Under the pieces are notes generated by a model that did no database searches, was not told the origin of the DNA, and saw only the letters and a program-made list of their open reading frames with translations. Position numbers and translations under genes: made by a program. A stretch of DNA of 6,208 nucleotides, from contig DFEO01000054.1 in assembly GCA_002368715.1 (NCBI GenBank), positions 1 through 6,208 of the forward strand, given 5' to 3'. This DNA comes from Ruminococcus sp. UBA3800. GTDB taxonomy: Bacteria; Bacillota; Clostridia; Oscillospirales; Ruminococcaceae. Each line of letters opens with the position of its first letter. Position 1 is the first letter of the stretch. Shown here piece after piece: positions 5,961-6,208 of the stretch.

Positions 5961-5994
5961 AAAAAGAGGTATCCAATTATAAGGATACCTCTTT
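5961..5994 (-). terminator. Intrinsic terminator after rpsR
   Basis: Twelve perfectly paired bases, AAAGAGGTATCC (5963-5974) and GGATACCTCTTT (5983-5994), enclose an 8-base AT-rich loop. In the minus direction the stem is followed by a T-run (the complement of 5961-5965 extends the stem's own Ts to TTTTTT, then CATTTTC). The hairpin begins 13 bases after the rpsR stop. In the plus direction there is only TTT after the stem, so it is oriented to end the ribosomal-protein transcript and isolate lon from it. Confidence 0.9.
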
Positions 5995-6007
5995 CAGATC
6001 TTTAAGA

Positions 6008-6208
6008 TCAATCAGCTACATAAGGAAGCAGCGCAACGTGACGTGCTCTCTTGATAGCAGATGTCAGCTCTCTCTGGTGATATGCGCAAGTGCCTGTAAC
6101 TCTTCTGGGCAGTATCTTTGCTCTCTCGGTCATGCACTTTCTGAGCTTAGCGATATCTTTATAATCTATCTTTTCTGCTCTGTCAACGCAGAACATACAA
6201 ACCTTCTT
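6008..6208 (-). CDS. rpsR: Ribosomal protein bS18, C-terminal 66 residues, cut by window end
   Basis: The open frame runs to the window edge without a start, so the N-terminus lies outside. The visible 66 residues carry the bS18 signature: [18 protein letters not shown], then [19 protein letters not shown] and the C-terminal [13 protein letters not shown]. bS18 sits in the small-subunit platform beside bS6 and 16S rRNA. Four cysteines are visible (residues 4, 7, 25 and 41 of the fragment, the first two as CxxC), marking the zinc-binding 'C+' form known for some ribosomal proteins. The usual order in Bacillota is rpsF-ssb-rpsR, so ssb and rpsF are expected just outside the right edge (inference). 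It ends at TGA 6008 and is followed by a strong terminator. The ATG at 6196 is an internal methionine (CMFC), not the start. Confidence 0.96.
   Translation of the reverse strand, partial: KKVCMFCVDRAEKIDYKDIAKLRKCMTERAKILPRRVTGTCAYHQRELTSAIKRARHVALLPYVAD

Noticed and set aside
5997..6009. Near-palindrome GATCTT-T-AAGATC at the rpsR stop
   Set aside because: Short, AT-rich, partly inside the coding end, and better explained by chance beside the real terminator.

Overview
This window is ordinary bacterial core genome, and every gene in it lies on the minus strand. Gene content and order point to a low-to-mid-GC Gram-positive: Bacillota, most likely class Clostridia and perhaps a Ruminococcus/Oscillospiraceae-type gut organism. 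The evidence is lon followed directly by the GTPase gene ysxC/engB, a YerC-type TrpR-family protein, Gram-positive AAAGGAG-type ribosome binding sites and sigma-A-like promoters. The genus is inference from protein flavour, since no search was possible.

Reading in the direction of transcription (high to low coordinates): the 3' part of rpsR (ribosomal protein bS18) enters at the right edge and ends in a clear intrinsic terminator (about 5961-5994). A strong promoter (TTGAAA-17-TATAAT) then drives lon, an ATP-dependent protease with all motors and catalytic residues intact. ysxC follows lon after 10 bases and encodes an essential ribosome-assembly GTPase, here with an unusual acidic C-terminal tail. 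A 121-base intergenic region (2561-2681) comes next. It holds a nested inverted repeat and a good promoter for the next unit: yerC (TrpR-like DNA-binding protein), a class I SAM-dependent methyltransferase (ATGA overlap), bcp (thiol peroxidase) and hslO (Hsp33 redox-switched chaperone). The last three genes are spaced by only 8-12 bases, so the four look like one operon. At the left edge a consensus promoter (TTGACA-17-TATAAT) drives a tRNA-Val(UAC) gene cut by the window start.

Functionally the window groups protein-quality-control and oxidative-stress genes (Lon, Hsp33, Bcp) with ribosome biogenesis (YsxC, bS18, tRNA). I see no mobile element, CRISPR array, phage gene or obviously novel system. 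The most interesting structure is the inverted repeat between ysxC and yerC. RNA reading through from lon-ysxC could fold into a stem of about 19 bp that buries the yerC Shine-Dalgarno and is followed by U6. RNA started at the promoter inside the repeat lacks the 5' arm, so the ribosome site would stay free. There is no gene-free stretch over 300 bases.
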